Program-made: the position numbers and the translations under genes
DNA from: Lepidurus packardi
Taxonomy: Eukaryota; Arthropoda; Branchiopoda; Notostraca; Triopsidae
Reading direction: 5' to 3'
NCBI GenBank assembly: GCA_023053545.1
Contig: JAKZAN010000001.1
Span: 9,382,565 to 9,446,564 of the forward strand
DNA: 64,000 nucleotides
Shown: positions 1 through 59,300 of the stretch, piece by piece
Layout: each line of letters opens with the position of its first letter
Numbering within the stretch: the first letter of the stretch is position 1
The notes under the pieces: generated by a model
Told to the model about the DNA's origin: nothing
Seen by the model: only the letters and a program-made list of their open reading frames with translations
Databases searched by the model: none

Positions 1-3000
1 TGGAAGAAGAACTTTTTAATAGTGAAAGTTATTTATATACTTGTTTCGAGACGCAATTTATAAACTGTTGCTCAACCGATTAAGTGTTACCAACTTATTG
101 TAGGACGGAATTTGGAATTATAGTTTGTTTTCACGTTATTATACTGGAGGTGCAGAAAAAAGAAAAACTGAGGTAAGACGGAAAGACGTGCAAGTTTGGG
201 GATTATTAAAAGTAAATCGCGTTACTGTTTTCGATGGAGTAATAAGTTTAGCTTGGAAGCAGACATTTTGTCGCTTTGTAAAACTTGTTAGAGAAACTCG
301 CTCCAAAGTTAAGTTAATCGCCAGACAGTTAATTATGAAGAAGCTATTACGTTAAGGAAAAGTTGCATACCATTATTACTGCCGGCACGTGTGGCAGAGG
401 TCGTTTTCCACCAGTTTCCCTTGCACTTTTACTAGCCAGTATGCGCTGGAAATATTGGAAACATTTCTGTCTGGGCCGGGCGATAAAACTTGTGCAAGTT
501 TTGCAAAGAAAAAAATAGTGTAGTAATAAACCCTCTGTTTTATAAAGTGACAAAGTGCTGTTAAAAAAGAAAGTGAAATTGAGGGGAAAGACGACAGGCT
601 AATGTAGTAAATCTTTGGCCAGAAGTAATGTATGTTTGCCGTGATCGTCTTAAATCACGCAAGAAATATAAAAATGGCGGGAGATTTCTTCGGTCAACTT
701 TTGGCTCGTCCCTTGAGAAGCTTTGCTACCCCACATTTAATATTACCTGTGTGACTTGTAGAAATATTACCTTAGCAGATATTCCATTGTCTGGTCACCG
801 CTTCGGCAAAAGTAACGAGAAGAAATAAATAAGTTGGTAAAGAAATCTTAGAAAATTGAAAGCGAGAATTAATAGACCGGCGAATTTATTTACTTTTTAT
901 TGCATAAAAAGAGGGAAATGGAATTAGGAGTGGGCTTTTTCCGCTAAGGGGGGGGGGGGGGAAGAGCGCATACGAAGCAAGTGTCATCATTTGCACGAGT
1001 GTTTGATTTAAGAGCTCTTTTTTCCATGCATTAGACTGGTTCGTTCCCATGCACTTACAGAGACATGGGTTTGTTCAGAACACATGCAAGTGGCCTGCGT
1101 CCCATTTTTATGAGCTTTTCGGCCACTATATAGTTAGATTGGGAGAGGTAGATATAAAACAGAATTGTCCGTTTCGTTCCGAAGTTCTGCGATACAACAG
1201 ATAATTGTATCCTTCCCAATTTTCTAGCTTTTCCTCACCGTATTTCTGCAGTGTTTTGAGGTTCAGATTTCAGCGTTATCATTCTTTATGTTAAGTTCAG
1301 TAATCTGTCCTAAGTATTGATTTCTGCGGCTGCAAAGACTTAGAACTGATGCCGGAGGGCTGTTCGACATGGTTGAGGTCCTTAGCACTCGAAGTTCTCG
1401 TTTGGTAATCTACTCCAGATTTTTTTTCTTTCTGGTGAAGAGGTCTCTTTTTTATTGGTTAGACGGATCAAATATTCCTTTTTTTAGTTTCTTCATATGA
1501 AACCAATCATGTATACGTAATTCGTAGCATGCGATCGCTGTCCGAGCGGCTTTAAGATACGTGCGGAGAGTGAGGGAGTATCGAAACTGTGCAGTCGTTG
1601 AAGCATTACTGTGCAAGACTCATGCAACATTTCTATCAGAAAGTTTGAATGCCCCGCGCGGGACTGCATGACGCTAATTCCGACAGCAATAATGTGTTGT
1701 AGCGAACACCCTGCTGGGCCCTGCGTTTCTCCCCCAGTTCGCTTTTGATTGCAAGTTAAACCTAAACTGCTACTTTAATGGCTGAAATTGTATGCAAGTT
1801 TCGAGAGATATTTTGCCGCAGAAACTTTATTCAGTAATGCATGCGAGATACCTTTTTTGTCTTTTTTCTTCTAAAAAGAAGTTATTGCTTCCGTTCTGTT
1901 CTGTTTTAGAAATTATATGATATTTTTCTGTACTATATACTCCTTTTTTGTATGGACTACTTTTCTGTGCACTTTTTTTTGTTCTGGCCTTTTTTTTGTT
2001 CTGGCCTTAATAATCCAGAAGACTGCTGAAGTTGCTTTGTTGAAAGGTGTAGCTTGGAATATTGTTGTGTGGCTCCCGGTAAGTGTATTTCTGTGCGGTT
2101 CTATTCTGTGTTTGCAAAGAATATTTCCCTAGATGGGCCTTTAGTTACTCTTGTTCTACTTATGAACACAGCGCCTGAATGCTGTCTACTTTTATTTTAT
2201 TTACCTGCGTGTTGGGTTTACGACTCTGTGATGATAGTTTGTTGGGCCCACCTGATGTACTGAAAGTGCGCTCCACATCCTAGTGGTACAGCTACTCCCA
2301 ATAATTTGGTTATAGGGATAGAACGAACAGCATGAATCCATATAAGGAACCGCACATGGCATGCTCGATTTGGAAACTCGTTGTGTATGTGTGTGTGTCG
2401 TGGATTGCGTTTTAGGGCCCAAGAAAGAAGGGTTAGAGGCAATTAAGGAGAGGAGGCAGGATGGTAAATGAGAAAGAACCCATTGTGGAAGGTTTCTTGC
2501 ACGCTGGGACGAAATGTCGCTACGTGTTTTGCTTTCCTTCGAATAACATTTTTGTGGGTGGGCAAAATAGTGGAAAGGTTATATTCCACCTGGAGGAGAG
2601 AAGAAAGTAATAAAGAGCGCTGGTAAGGGCAGCGAAAGACCTTTCAGCAAGAATAAATGAAAAATAATAGGAAGATTTAAGGGGAGGATCAGGAACGGAG
2701 GGGGAAACCGAAGCAGTGACATTATTTGTGCAGGACCTTATCCGCCACGTGCCGCTGCCCCGGCCGTACAGCGTTGTCGTTATACATCCGCCGGCCATGT
2801 TATAGGATGTGCTAAGGCTAACCACCCTAAAAACCGGGGCTCTATTCCAACAGGAGCAAAAAAGAAATGCTGTAAAACATGGGACCTTCTTGCTACTTTA
2901 CGAGATAGTGTGGCTTGTTTTTCGGTCTCGAGTTTTTCTCAATTTTTTTTCTTCTTTTCCCGTTCTTTGGAGCTCTTGTGGTATATTAGAGCGTTAGTCT

Positions 3001-4527
3001 TTTCTACCTCTCCGGTACCAGAAGTACTATACATGTAGGCAAATAACTCTTTCCTTGGCAACTTTTAAAGTTAGTAAGCTAAACTTCGCCCTTAATTCTT
3101 ATGGATTTGATACAGTAATCCTTTTTTAGGTAAGCTAATTTTAATTATACTTCAAACTTATAGTCCTTAAAAAACCTTCGAATAGCGATAGAAATTCGAG
3201 GGAAAATCTGTGAGAACACTAAAAAAATCTAAAAAGAGTTTATACCTTTGTGAAAGAAACTTTAACAATTTGTGGTATTGGCGGAATATATTGGCGAAAA
3301 TAATTGCGGAGGAAATTAAAAAAAAAATTGTGAATTAGTTAAAGAAATTGCCGAAAGAAATTGAGTTTGCTAAAGGTACCGTGCAGAAATGACCCATTAA
3401 AATGAAGAAATATTATTCTATTATTTTATTGATGATTACAGAATAGATGCATTTAATTAAGTAAGAAATTACAGCATGTTTTTTTTCTTTACTTTTTTCC
3501 GTTGTGGATTTAGGTGATAGCAGAAATATGGTCGTGTCCTGGTATTGCTGCTAAACCTGGCGAGTCACGTGCGTTATTTGGTGTTTGCCTGCTGAGTGGG
3601 ATTGTGCTCCCTCGCCATTATAACTTATTGGATTCTCTGTATGCGTTATACTTTGAGCAGACCAAAAACGGTCAACGGAAGGCAAGGAAAAGTGTAAAGC
3701 GGGAGTGAGCAGGAGAAACGCCGGAGAACAAAACGTCTTCAAATATAAGCGCTAATGGGGATCAACACGATGAAGTCAGTAGGACCAGAATTGGAAGCAG
3801 TTGCAGCTCTGGAACCGTGACCGAACGATGAGACTTGGGCATTCTTAGTCTTAATGGTGCTAAAACACGTGTATGTGTGAGCTCATTTATCTGACGCGCG
3901 ACGCCTGTCTTAAGCAGCGTAATTTCCCCTGCCTTTTATACATTCGCGAGTGTATTCCACAGCAACACCACCAGCTGTAGCAGAAGAAAAAGGAAACAGA
4001 AAAGCGAGTGAGAGTAAGGAACGTAAACGAAAAACTCTATTGGAAATCGTTATATTTCCCGCCACACGATTCTGTTTAGGAAGAAATGACTCGCCATTCC
4101 GTTTGATCATTGTGCAGAGGATCCCGACATTTACTTCTTTCGGGGACCCTAAGAGCCCCATGTACCGGCATAACAATAATTTACGGGTATCCGATACGAT
4201 TCTCTTTACTTCGTCGAACATCGATAGGCTCAAGTGAAGGGGATCCTCAACGGATTTATATATTTCATTTTTACTGTTTTGTTTATTCAATGTTACGAGT
4301 TGCGGACAAGGACCTCGAGATTATAAGGCTGAGCCCCATTCTTTATCTAGGAAAGACAGAGGAACTTTTTAAGAAATTAGTGATAGGTTCGTGTTTTATG
4401 CTGGAGATATTCATTGTTGCAACTTGTGTTGCGTGTTTCGTTGGGCAAGTCATAGCTCAAAAAGCCCAGGAATAGAGACTTTTGTCGTCGTCGTTGCTTC
4501 GTCGTTATCACCATCATCGTCGTCGCC
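1..4527. other. Upstream region, no gene supported
   Basis: All open frames here are short and show no family resemblance or codon structure that I recognise. Visible landmarks are a G14 tract at 948-961, a 17-base tandem duplication near 1971-2006 (T-run plus GTTCTGGCC), and a CGT/ATC-rich stretch at about 4484-4527 just before the receptor start codon. The promoter and any 5' untranslated exons of the receptor gene should lie here, but I cannot place them. Confidence 0.6.
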
Positions 4528-52080
<47,553 letters not shown>

Positions 52081-53342
52081 GATCCCAAGTCGAATATATG
52101 AAGAGGAAAATAATATGCTTCTGGACTTCCGTGTTGCGCTTGTGGTGTTTGGGGCACTTTTCCAGTGTTGCGGCTGCTGAATGGTGATGGGACCATTTGT
52201 CAATTGACTTAAAATTGTTCATTATAATAACCAAATCCTTGATGCCCCTTGACGTCGACCCAATCACGTGATTGCCATGTTAATCAGTTCAATGTTGACA
52301 TTTTAAGAATCCCTCATTATCGAAGCATCCTTACCTGCACTACTTTTATAGGGATCCTGCAGTCATGCTATCGAACTTGGAAAACGATAGGCTGGGGCCT
52401 TGTTCAAAAGAAAGAAAAGAAAAGCCAACTCTTGTATATCACGAAGTGTGAGCTACTTTTTAAGCCAAATGGTACATTTTGAGAAGTTTTTTCGGGGAAT
52501 GTTCACTATAACGCGAGTAATATTTATTTTATTTGGTTTTCCAAAGCTTATATATCCTTGTTCGAATCTTATCAAACAAGACTAATCCCGCGTGCAAATC
52601 GTGAGAAACCATTCCTATAGCTTTTATGTTTACCATGAAAGCAGAAAGACAATAAGGTAAAATCTTAGGTCCTTCTAATGTTTTTTGCTTGAGTTGTATT
52701 TTACAGCTTGGGCTGTACTAATTCAAGCTAAATGTGAAATATATTAAGGTTACGCGTTACATTAAGAAACGCTTAATCCCAGGAGAAAATACTGTCGAGT
52801 TTTTCCACTCCCAACAGGTTTACGAAATCTGATTTTTTAATAGAAAAAAAACTCGATATTTTTTATGCGTTTAATTAGTTGTTCCTTTAAATTTCAGTTT
52901 CGGCGAGAAGCACGTGTCTCTTAACTTAACTTAACTTAAAGTGCAAGATTCAATACTTGCCAAACGGTATAGCTTTTTTTTATCGAAGACTAACGGAAGC
53001 TGAATCAGAAGGCGTATATTTATTATATTTGCCATCAAGCACTTTAAATATAGTCAAACTTAAAAAAGGAAGCCAGAAGTACAGCAAATCAAATACTGTG
53101 AAAAAGATTTCGGGGTTATGACAAGACCAAACTCTTAATAAGTGATGTTTTTATCGATAGCAAAGACTTATTGCAAAAACGCAGGCAAGATTTCACAAAA
53201 GAATCCAGTTTAAGCAAGAAGGCTGCTGGCCAATGCAATATATAGTAAAAGTAGCTCATGTCTGCCACTTCCGAGGCACTTCTAGTCTACAGCAAAAAAG
53301 GCGAAGACCCTAAGAAAGCCTCAGTTTTTCGTGTGTTTTTTT
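52081..53342. other. Convergent spacer between receptor and gelsolin
   Basis: Holds both 3' UTRs. On the + strand I find no canonical AATAAA after the receptor stop. A (CTTAA)4 repeat lies at about 52920-52939. Candidate gelsolin polyadenylation signals lie on the - strand. Confidence 0.7.
53019..53024 (-). promoter_or_regulatory. Candidate polyadenylation signal for gelsolin
   Basis: AATAAA on the - strand about 320 bases after the gelsolin stop. Further - strand AATAAA hexamers lie at 52523-52533, which would give a 3' UTR overlapping that of the receptor. Confidence 0.4.
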
Positions 53343-53396
53343 TTACTCTTCCTTTGCAGAAATCTCGGCTTTGAGATCTTCATAGGATTTGAAGCC
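53343..53396 (-). CDS. Gel: Gelsolin exon 17: C-terminus and stop
   Basis: Residues 726-742: [17 protein letters not shown], then TAA at 53343-53345. SYEDLKAE-- is the usual gelsolin tail, with no headpiece after it. Confidence 0.95.
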   Translation of the reverse strand, partial: GFKSYEDLKAEISAKEE

Positions 53397-56300
53397 CTAA
53401 GCAAGAAATCATTTTTAGCTTACTTTTGCATTTTTTTATCTATTCTAACACTTACCTTCCAGAGCTCTGAATTCCAAGTTGGGAACATCTGCGTAAAACT
53501 CTCAGTCTCGGATCCTTGTCTCACGAGCAGAATGATAGCATTATCGGGAGAACGCTCAGTTGGATCGGTTTTCAGGTATTCCTACAACACACACAGTCAA
53601 ATTAATTGGAACTAAAGTTCTTTTTCTTTAGAAAATTTTACCTGAGCCATACTCAAGCCTTTCTTGCGTTCTTCCTCGGTCGAGTCTTTACCAATCCAAA
53701 CGTAAACTTCTCTACCAGCGTCCAATACCATGACATCATCTTCAACCAAGTCCTAAAAACATACAGATTTTCAGATCCCACGTTTATTCAGCCCGTATTG
53801 CAGTTTCAGCTTTAGATTCATACCTTTTGCCGGAAAGATGGGATCTCCTCCACGCGGAGCTTACCCAGCGGCGACAAGATACAATGGAACAAGCGAGGTT
53901 TTAAGAACGGGGCAGGGTCATACACTTCAGTAGTGTACGGTCCTTGTCCTCCAAGTCCGTTCCAAAACTCTGAAGGCTCTTCGCCTTCCGGAATCGTAAC
54001 AGCTGATCGTCCTGGGGACACCAACGATGCGACTTTGTCGCCCATTTCTTTTTCCTCGTCCGAAGCTCCCTGTTTTTTTTTAGGACACGCGTTACTTTTT
54101 TAGGAACTAATTCAGCAGTAGCGATTTATAGAAGCGTGTTACCTTGCCATGCCAGATATATGTAGCTGAAGGAATCTCCAGAACAAACACATCGTCCGAA
54201 TTCAAAGAACCCGCCACTTCAGGGACTTGCACAGCTCGCACGTCTTCGGGTCCAGAACCTCTTACCTTCACAAGAAGCAACATACGAAGATACGGTTTCT
54301 GTTACAAACAATTATTGTAGGGTATATACTCAACACTTACATGGAAAAGCCGTGTGCCATCAAGGTCATAGGAATCCATATCATGCACGTTGCGGAATCC
54401 GCTGGCATGTCCGCCCAAGAACACAATCATATTTCCTGTTCAAAGCAAGAGAAAATAAAGTTAGATTTTCGCAACAGTTCTCACAGTATTAAAAGTTCCG
54501 CAAGTTGTTACCTTGGAACATTTTCAAGAAATGCCGAGGTTCGTGGCCCTGGGCCACTCGAACTTGAATAGCTTTACCGCCTAATTCGTCATCAAGACGT
54601 ACGGCATGTAAAGCAGAAGCCGCTTTTTCGTCCAAACTGCTCTCATTGCCCTAAAGTTGAACAATATTTTAGCTCTGCTTGAACTTTTCTACTTCTCATC
54701 CGTTGAATAAAGACAACTTACTTGCCAGAAATAGATAATATGACTTTTGCGGGTATTGGCTCCATAAGTATACTTGATGACGTATGAGTCACCACCGAAG
54801 AGAAATCCGTGAATGCTGGGATCTACGGGGGCCAATTCGAAGTTTTCCACGCGGTAAACTTCTTTTTCACCGGTTCCATTATCAGGCATAAACCCTAATG
54901 CTCCACCGCCAGATTTGAGCAGTAAACGGAGTTTGCCAGCATGCAGTGACCGGATATCAAACTCTGCGCAATAAAAAAGTAATTAATTTAACTGTAAATT
55001 ATGGTTGAAATTGGCGAAAGCTCATGCGGTTTAGTCATGGCAGAAAGCTTCCATGTTTAGTCAATAGATGGTTTAGGTTTAGTACGCAATTTGTAAGTTA
55101 ATGGAAGCATTCAGGATGTCGCAAATTAGAAAGTTCTATTGTTTTGGGGGCACGCTGCCAGCGATATCTAACCTTTTTGTATCTTGGGCTTGGAGGAAGA
55201 GGCTATAAGACGACGTTCAAAGACGGAAAGAAGAAATTAGATTAGCATGAAATATTGGTAGTAGTGTGTAACCAATAATAATGGCCACCAGGAAGTTACA
55301 AACCGGATCTTTAACTGTGATTATATTTTTACATTTTATGTACCTGCAATTTTGTTACTCCTAAAGATCTTGCCCAAGCCTTGGACATCTTGGGGCATTT
55401 TCCAGGTAGCAAAATACTGTTTGAAGACAGTCGATTCGGCTCCTTCGACAATCCGTTCAACCTATTTATGGAATGGAAATACAATTTGAATTACCAGCTT
55501 TAGGCTTTTACTGTGACTTTTTGAGCCACGACTTGACGGTAACTTTTTTTTCTTATTTTTAGAAAAATAAACTATGTAGTAGAAGTTATTACATACTTTA
55601 GTCCACATAGGATATCCTTTCTCTTCCAAGAACTGCTGTCCGAATTTCATGGCTTGAAGTTTCTCGTTACGTGTGCAGCCTTTGCCAATCCAAACAAAGA
55701 TGCCAGATCCGGCTGTATCCAAAATGAAGCAGTCCTATTGATCACGAAACAGAAGAAAAGAGAAGACAAGGGAGAGGAAGTGGAAAAATTTTGTTTTTAT
55801 TAATATCGTCCGTATCCATTAAAATAAGAGCGGATAAAACGTGCCCAGCACCGTTCCCATAGCAATCAACCAATCATTTCCCATTCAATATAGAAGTGAC
55901 CTATACTTGGCAGAGGAATTAGGGCGAAACGTGCGCATTCATCCCCCCAATGCGAACTTTAATTCTGTGTCATGTTATATTACGAACATGAATGCACTCT
56001 TGCGTTAAGGATTTCTTAAAAATGCAAATGAAAAAGATCTTTATAGGTACAAACCTCGGCTAATGATTCCTGGATTCGGGGGCGGAAATAAAAAGGGGGA
56101 AAATACTACGTATTAGTTATGGATGTAGCTTTGAGGTTAGCGGATTTCAGTCACTAATTTTCCATTTCACAAACGCAAAAAAATAGAAGACTAAAATCGT
56201 TTTTACCTCAGTTTTCAGCATAGATTGTTGTAAAGGTTTTTCGCCCACTTTTTCTACTTGTAGCCGCCCGCTAGCGTCACTTACACGATACAAAGTCACC

Positions 56301-59300
56301 ACCGTCTAAAGTATGAACAATTATAAGTTATTCAATGTAAAATATAAAACCGCAAAAAAAGCTTCTTAAATGAAGATTAATGGGGGAAAATAATTATCTA
56401 CTTGATTATGGATGACGATAAAAAATCGAAAGTCAATAGAAAAGTATTTTTTGCGAGTTAACCAAAAAAATTAACGAATTGTTGGGGGTTTCTGTTTACT
56501 TGCTGTGATTTTTCAAAATCTACGTCATCGCCGCCGGCATCTTCATCTTGAATATCTGCAGAGCTTCCTCCGCCCAATTCGTTGAAAAAGGCCGAAAATT
56601 CTCCACCGTTGCTATATTCATCTGCAGGGGGAAATGAAAAACAAGACAAAGATATGAAACCAAACCGCATACACCGGAATCACGTCTTTACCCGCACGTT
56701 TCAATTCGCTTTTGATTTTATTGTGTAGTCCATTTTTTGGCAGAAAGATGGAAATTAAATACTAAAAGGATGTTTTTTGTACCTAGAATAACAGTTTTTC
56801 CTTTGCCAGCGTGATCCTGGTCTCGGATTTGATTAGCGGCCTGAATTGCTTTGAGACGTTCGATCCGTTTACTGCCAGTGCCCATATAAACGTAAATCAC
56901 TTTGCCGGCATCCAACACAAAGCAGTCGCCTTTGTTCATAGAGTGAATATCCAAGGGCACCTGGCGAACGCGAACATTCCGCTTTCCCTTAATTTGCAGC
57001 AATTTCTTCTCCACCGCGTCCGGATCCACATGGGTGAACCCTGAAGCGACCCCTCCGGACAAATAACGGATACCTAGAAAGGAGAACCACACGTTATTTT
57101 CGTAACATATGCGGTATTCTCAGCTTCACTCTGTGCTGTTCTTTTCTTTGTGCTTGTTACGTGTAAAAGCAATTACAAGTTGTTAGTAGTATTCGTTTTC
57201 TTTAAGGATTTAAACTTCAGATCTGAGATCTGAAGGGTAATGGGATAGGGAGAAGCAAGAATTAAAGTTAAGATTTCGTAAGTTATTTGTACCGGATTTG
57301 AAGTACGACTGAAAAAGCGGTGATTCGTATTCTTGAACTTCCCGGTGTTGGACAGGGACACCGCCGAGGGAATCATCTAATTCCACAGCTAACATGGCAG
57401 CTGCTCCAGCTTCATCCTGGCAGAGAATACCAATTCAGAGTTACTTAATTGCCTCTTGTCTGCTGCTTAACTCTGATTAACAGTAAAAGTAGTGTGCACT
57501 TCACGTTAAATTAGGGCAAAAGAGATAATAAGCCGATTTGAACTAAATGAAAATCAAATTTGGCTCAGATTATTAAGATACGTACAATGGAGTGAAAATG
57601 GATACAATTGTAACAAACTGTCAACCTACATGAAAGGTCACCTACATGACATCAAAAAACAAAAATATTAATATGTAAATCATCCTAAATATAGACTACT
57701 TAATTTATTCAGCTATTACATAAAGCTTAACTGATATTTGGGGAACCAAAAACGAATACAATTTGCAAAAACGCGAATACAATTTGCAAAATAACAATTT
57801 TAATTAATAACATTATTTATACAAACCGGTTACAGAGCATCTGCCAATGGATGTAATATCACAGGAAGCTTGACTGCTCATCGCTTCTGAGTGATAAAAA
57901 AAATAATGTGAACTTACTTGACTGGTTTCCTTGCCAAGCCAGAAATGCAAATCCCAACGCAGCATTTCGTTTTTCTTGAAGGTCTGTTTTTCATTAGAAA
58001 ACGAGAATTAGAAAAACGAGAGACATTTCTGTGGAATATGTAACTGCTGGTAAAAGTGTTATTTCTTTTCTGTGTTATTGCAAAAGACGTAAAGAAGCTT
58101 CTATTTATATCCCAAACCCCTGAAGCATTAGTTTTTAGTGCTCCAACAACAAAAACTGCGGGGGAGACACCGAAATAATTAGAATTTAGAAAAAAGGAAG
58201 GAACGGTGGAAACGCAATTGAAACAAAACTCACGTGAAGTACGATGTAGGAATCTCCCATGTAGAACTTGCCATAAGATGCTTTATCATATGCCACCGGC
58301 GCGAAGTTCTAGACGGAAAGGAAACCAAAGCGAAGAGGTAATTCTTTAGGTCTGAAATGCAATATTAATGAGTCCAAGCTAATCAATGTCTTAAACCATC
58401 CTCAAACTTTACACCGCAGGTTTCTTCTCGATCCTAGACATCTTCCCGGTTTGCCTAATCTATATCTATCGTGAGTCATCCCAGGTGTTTGTTCTGGCTC
58501 CCGGTCATGCATTACTGATCACCTGGTGCAATTCGCAGTGGGCAATCAAAGATTCCCGTTAGTTCCCTCCAGACGTGACACGCACTCACACGTTTCAAGG
58601 TGAAGGGAAATGGAAGGTTTTATTTTATAATTTTTCCTTTAAAAGTAACTTCCGCTTAGAGTCATCAGCAATCTAACGACATGTCACTCAAGTCTAATTG
58701 GGCGTACACTTCCGGTACTTTCGCGTAAGTAATTATAAAACTATGCAAGCTATCTTATACAATTACCGCTGATTACCTTACGGTAACTAGATAAGATAAG
58801 TCAAGGTTATGGTTATAGCGGAGCCAACTTTATATTTCAAGATTACGCTAGCTGTGAGATTCAATACAAACTTTTGCTACGTAAAAAAAAAAACATGTTA
58901 TTAGTGCAAAGCTCGTTTCACTGATTTCGAATTATTCGCGCTTCGAAAATCCTGACGGAAATGCTAAACTTGCACTGTTTGTGATAGCCCTGTTTCTAAA
59001 GGATTTCTCCTTTTCATTATTTTAGTTTGGTACTGAAATACTCAAGGTAGAATACAGGTGAATCCTTGGCTATACAATCCGGTAATGATATTCCAACGAG
59101 CCCAATGTTTACAAATAAAGCATTAAGAAAAGAACTCGTATTTTCCAACTAGCTAAACAATAACAAAGAAAATTTGAATGCCTTTGTTCAATAAATTAAA
59201 ATTAATGAGGTTCTTGGTTAATGATGCGCGAGTGGGCGATTTCAGCGAAATTGCCGGGTTTCCAAACCGGTTTGATTTTCATTTCCCTAAGTTTTGATAT

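Noticed and set aside
52920-52939. (CTTAA)4 as a possible telomere-like repeat
   Set aside because: Too short, and not the arthropod TTAGG unit. A simple local repeat.
56458-56499. Continuation of the gelsolin exon 6 frame past its donor
   Set aside because: The GTAAAC donor gives a phase 0 join to the conserved start of repeat 3. The extension is Asn/Gln/Phe-rich and ends at a stop.
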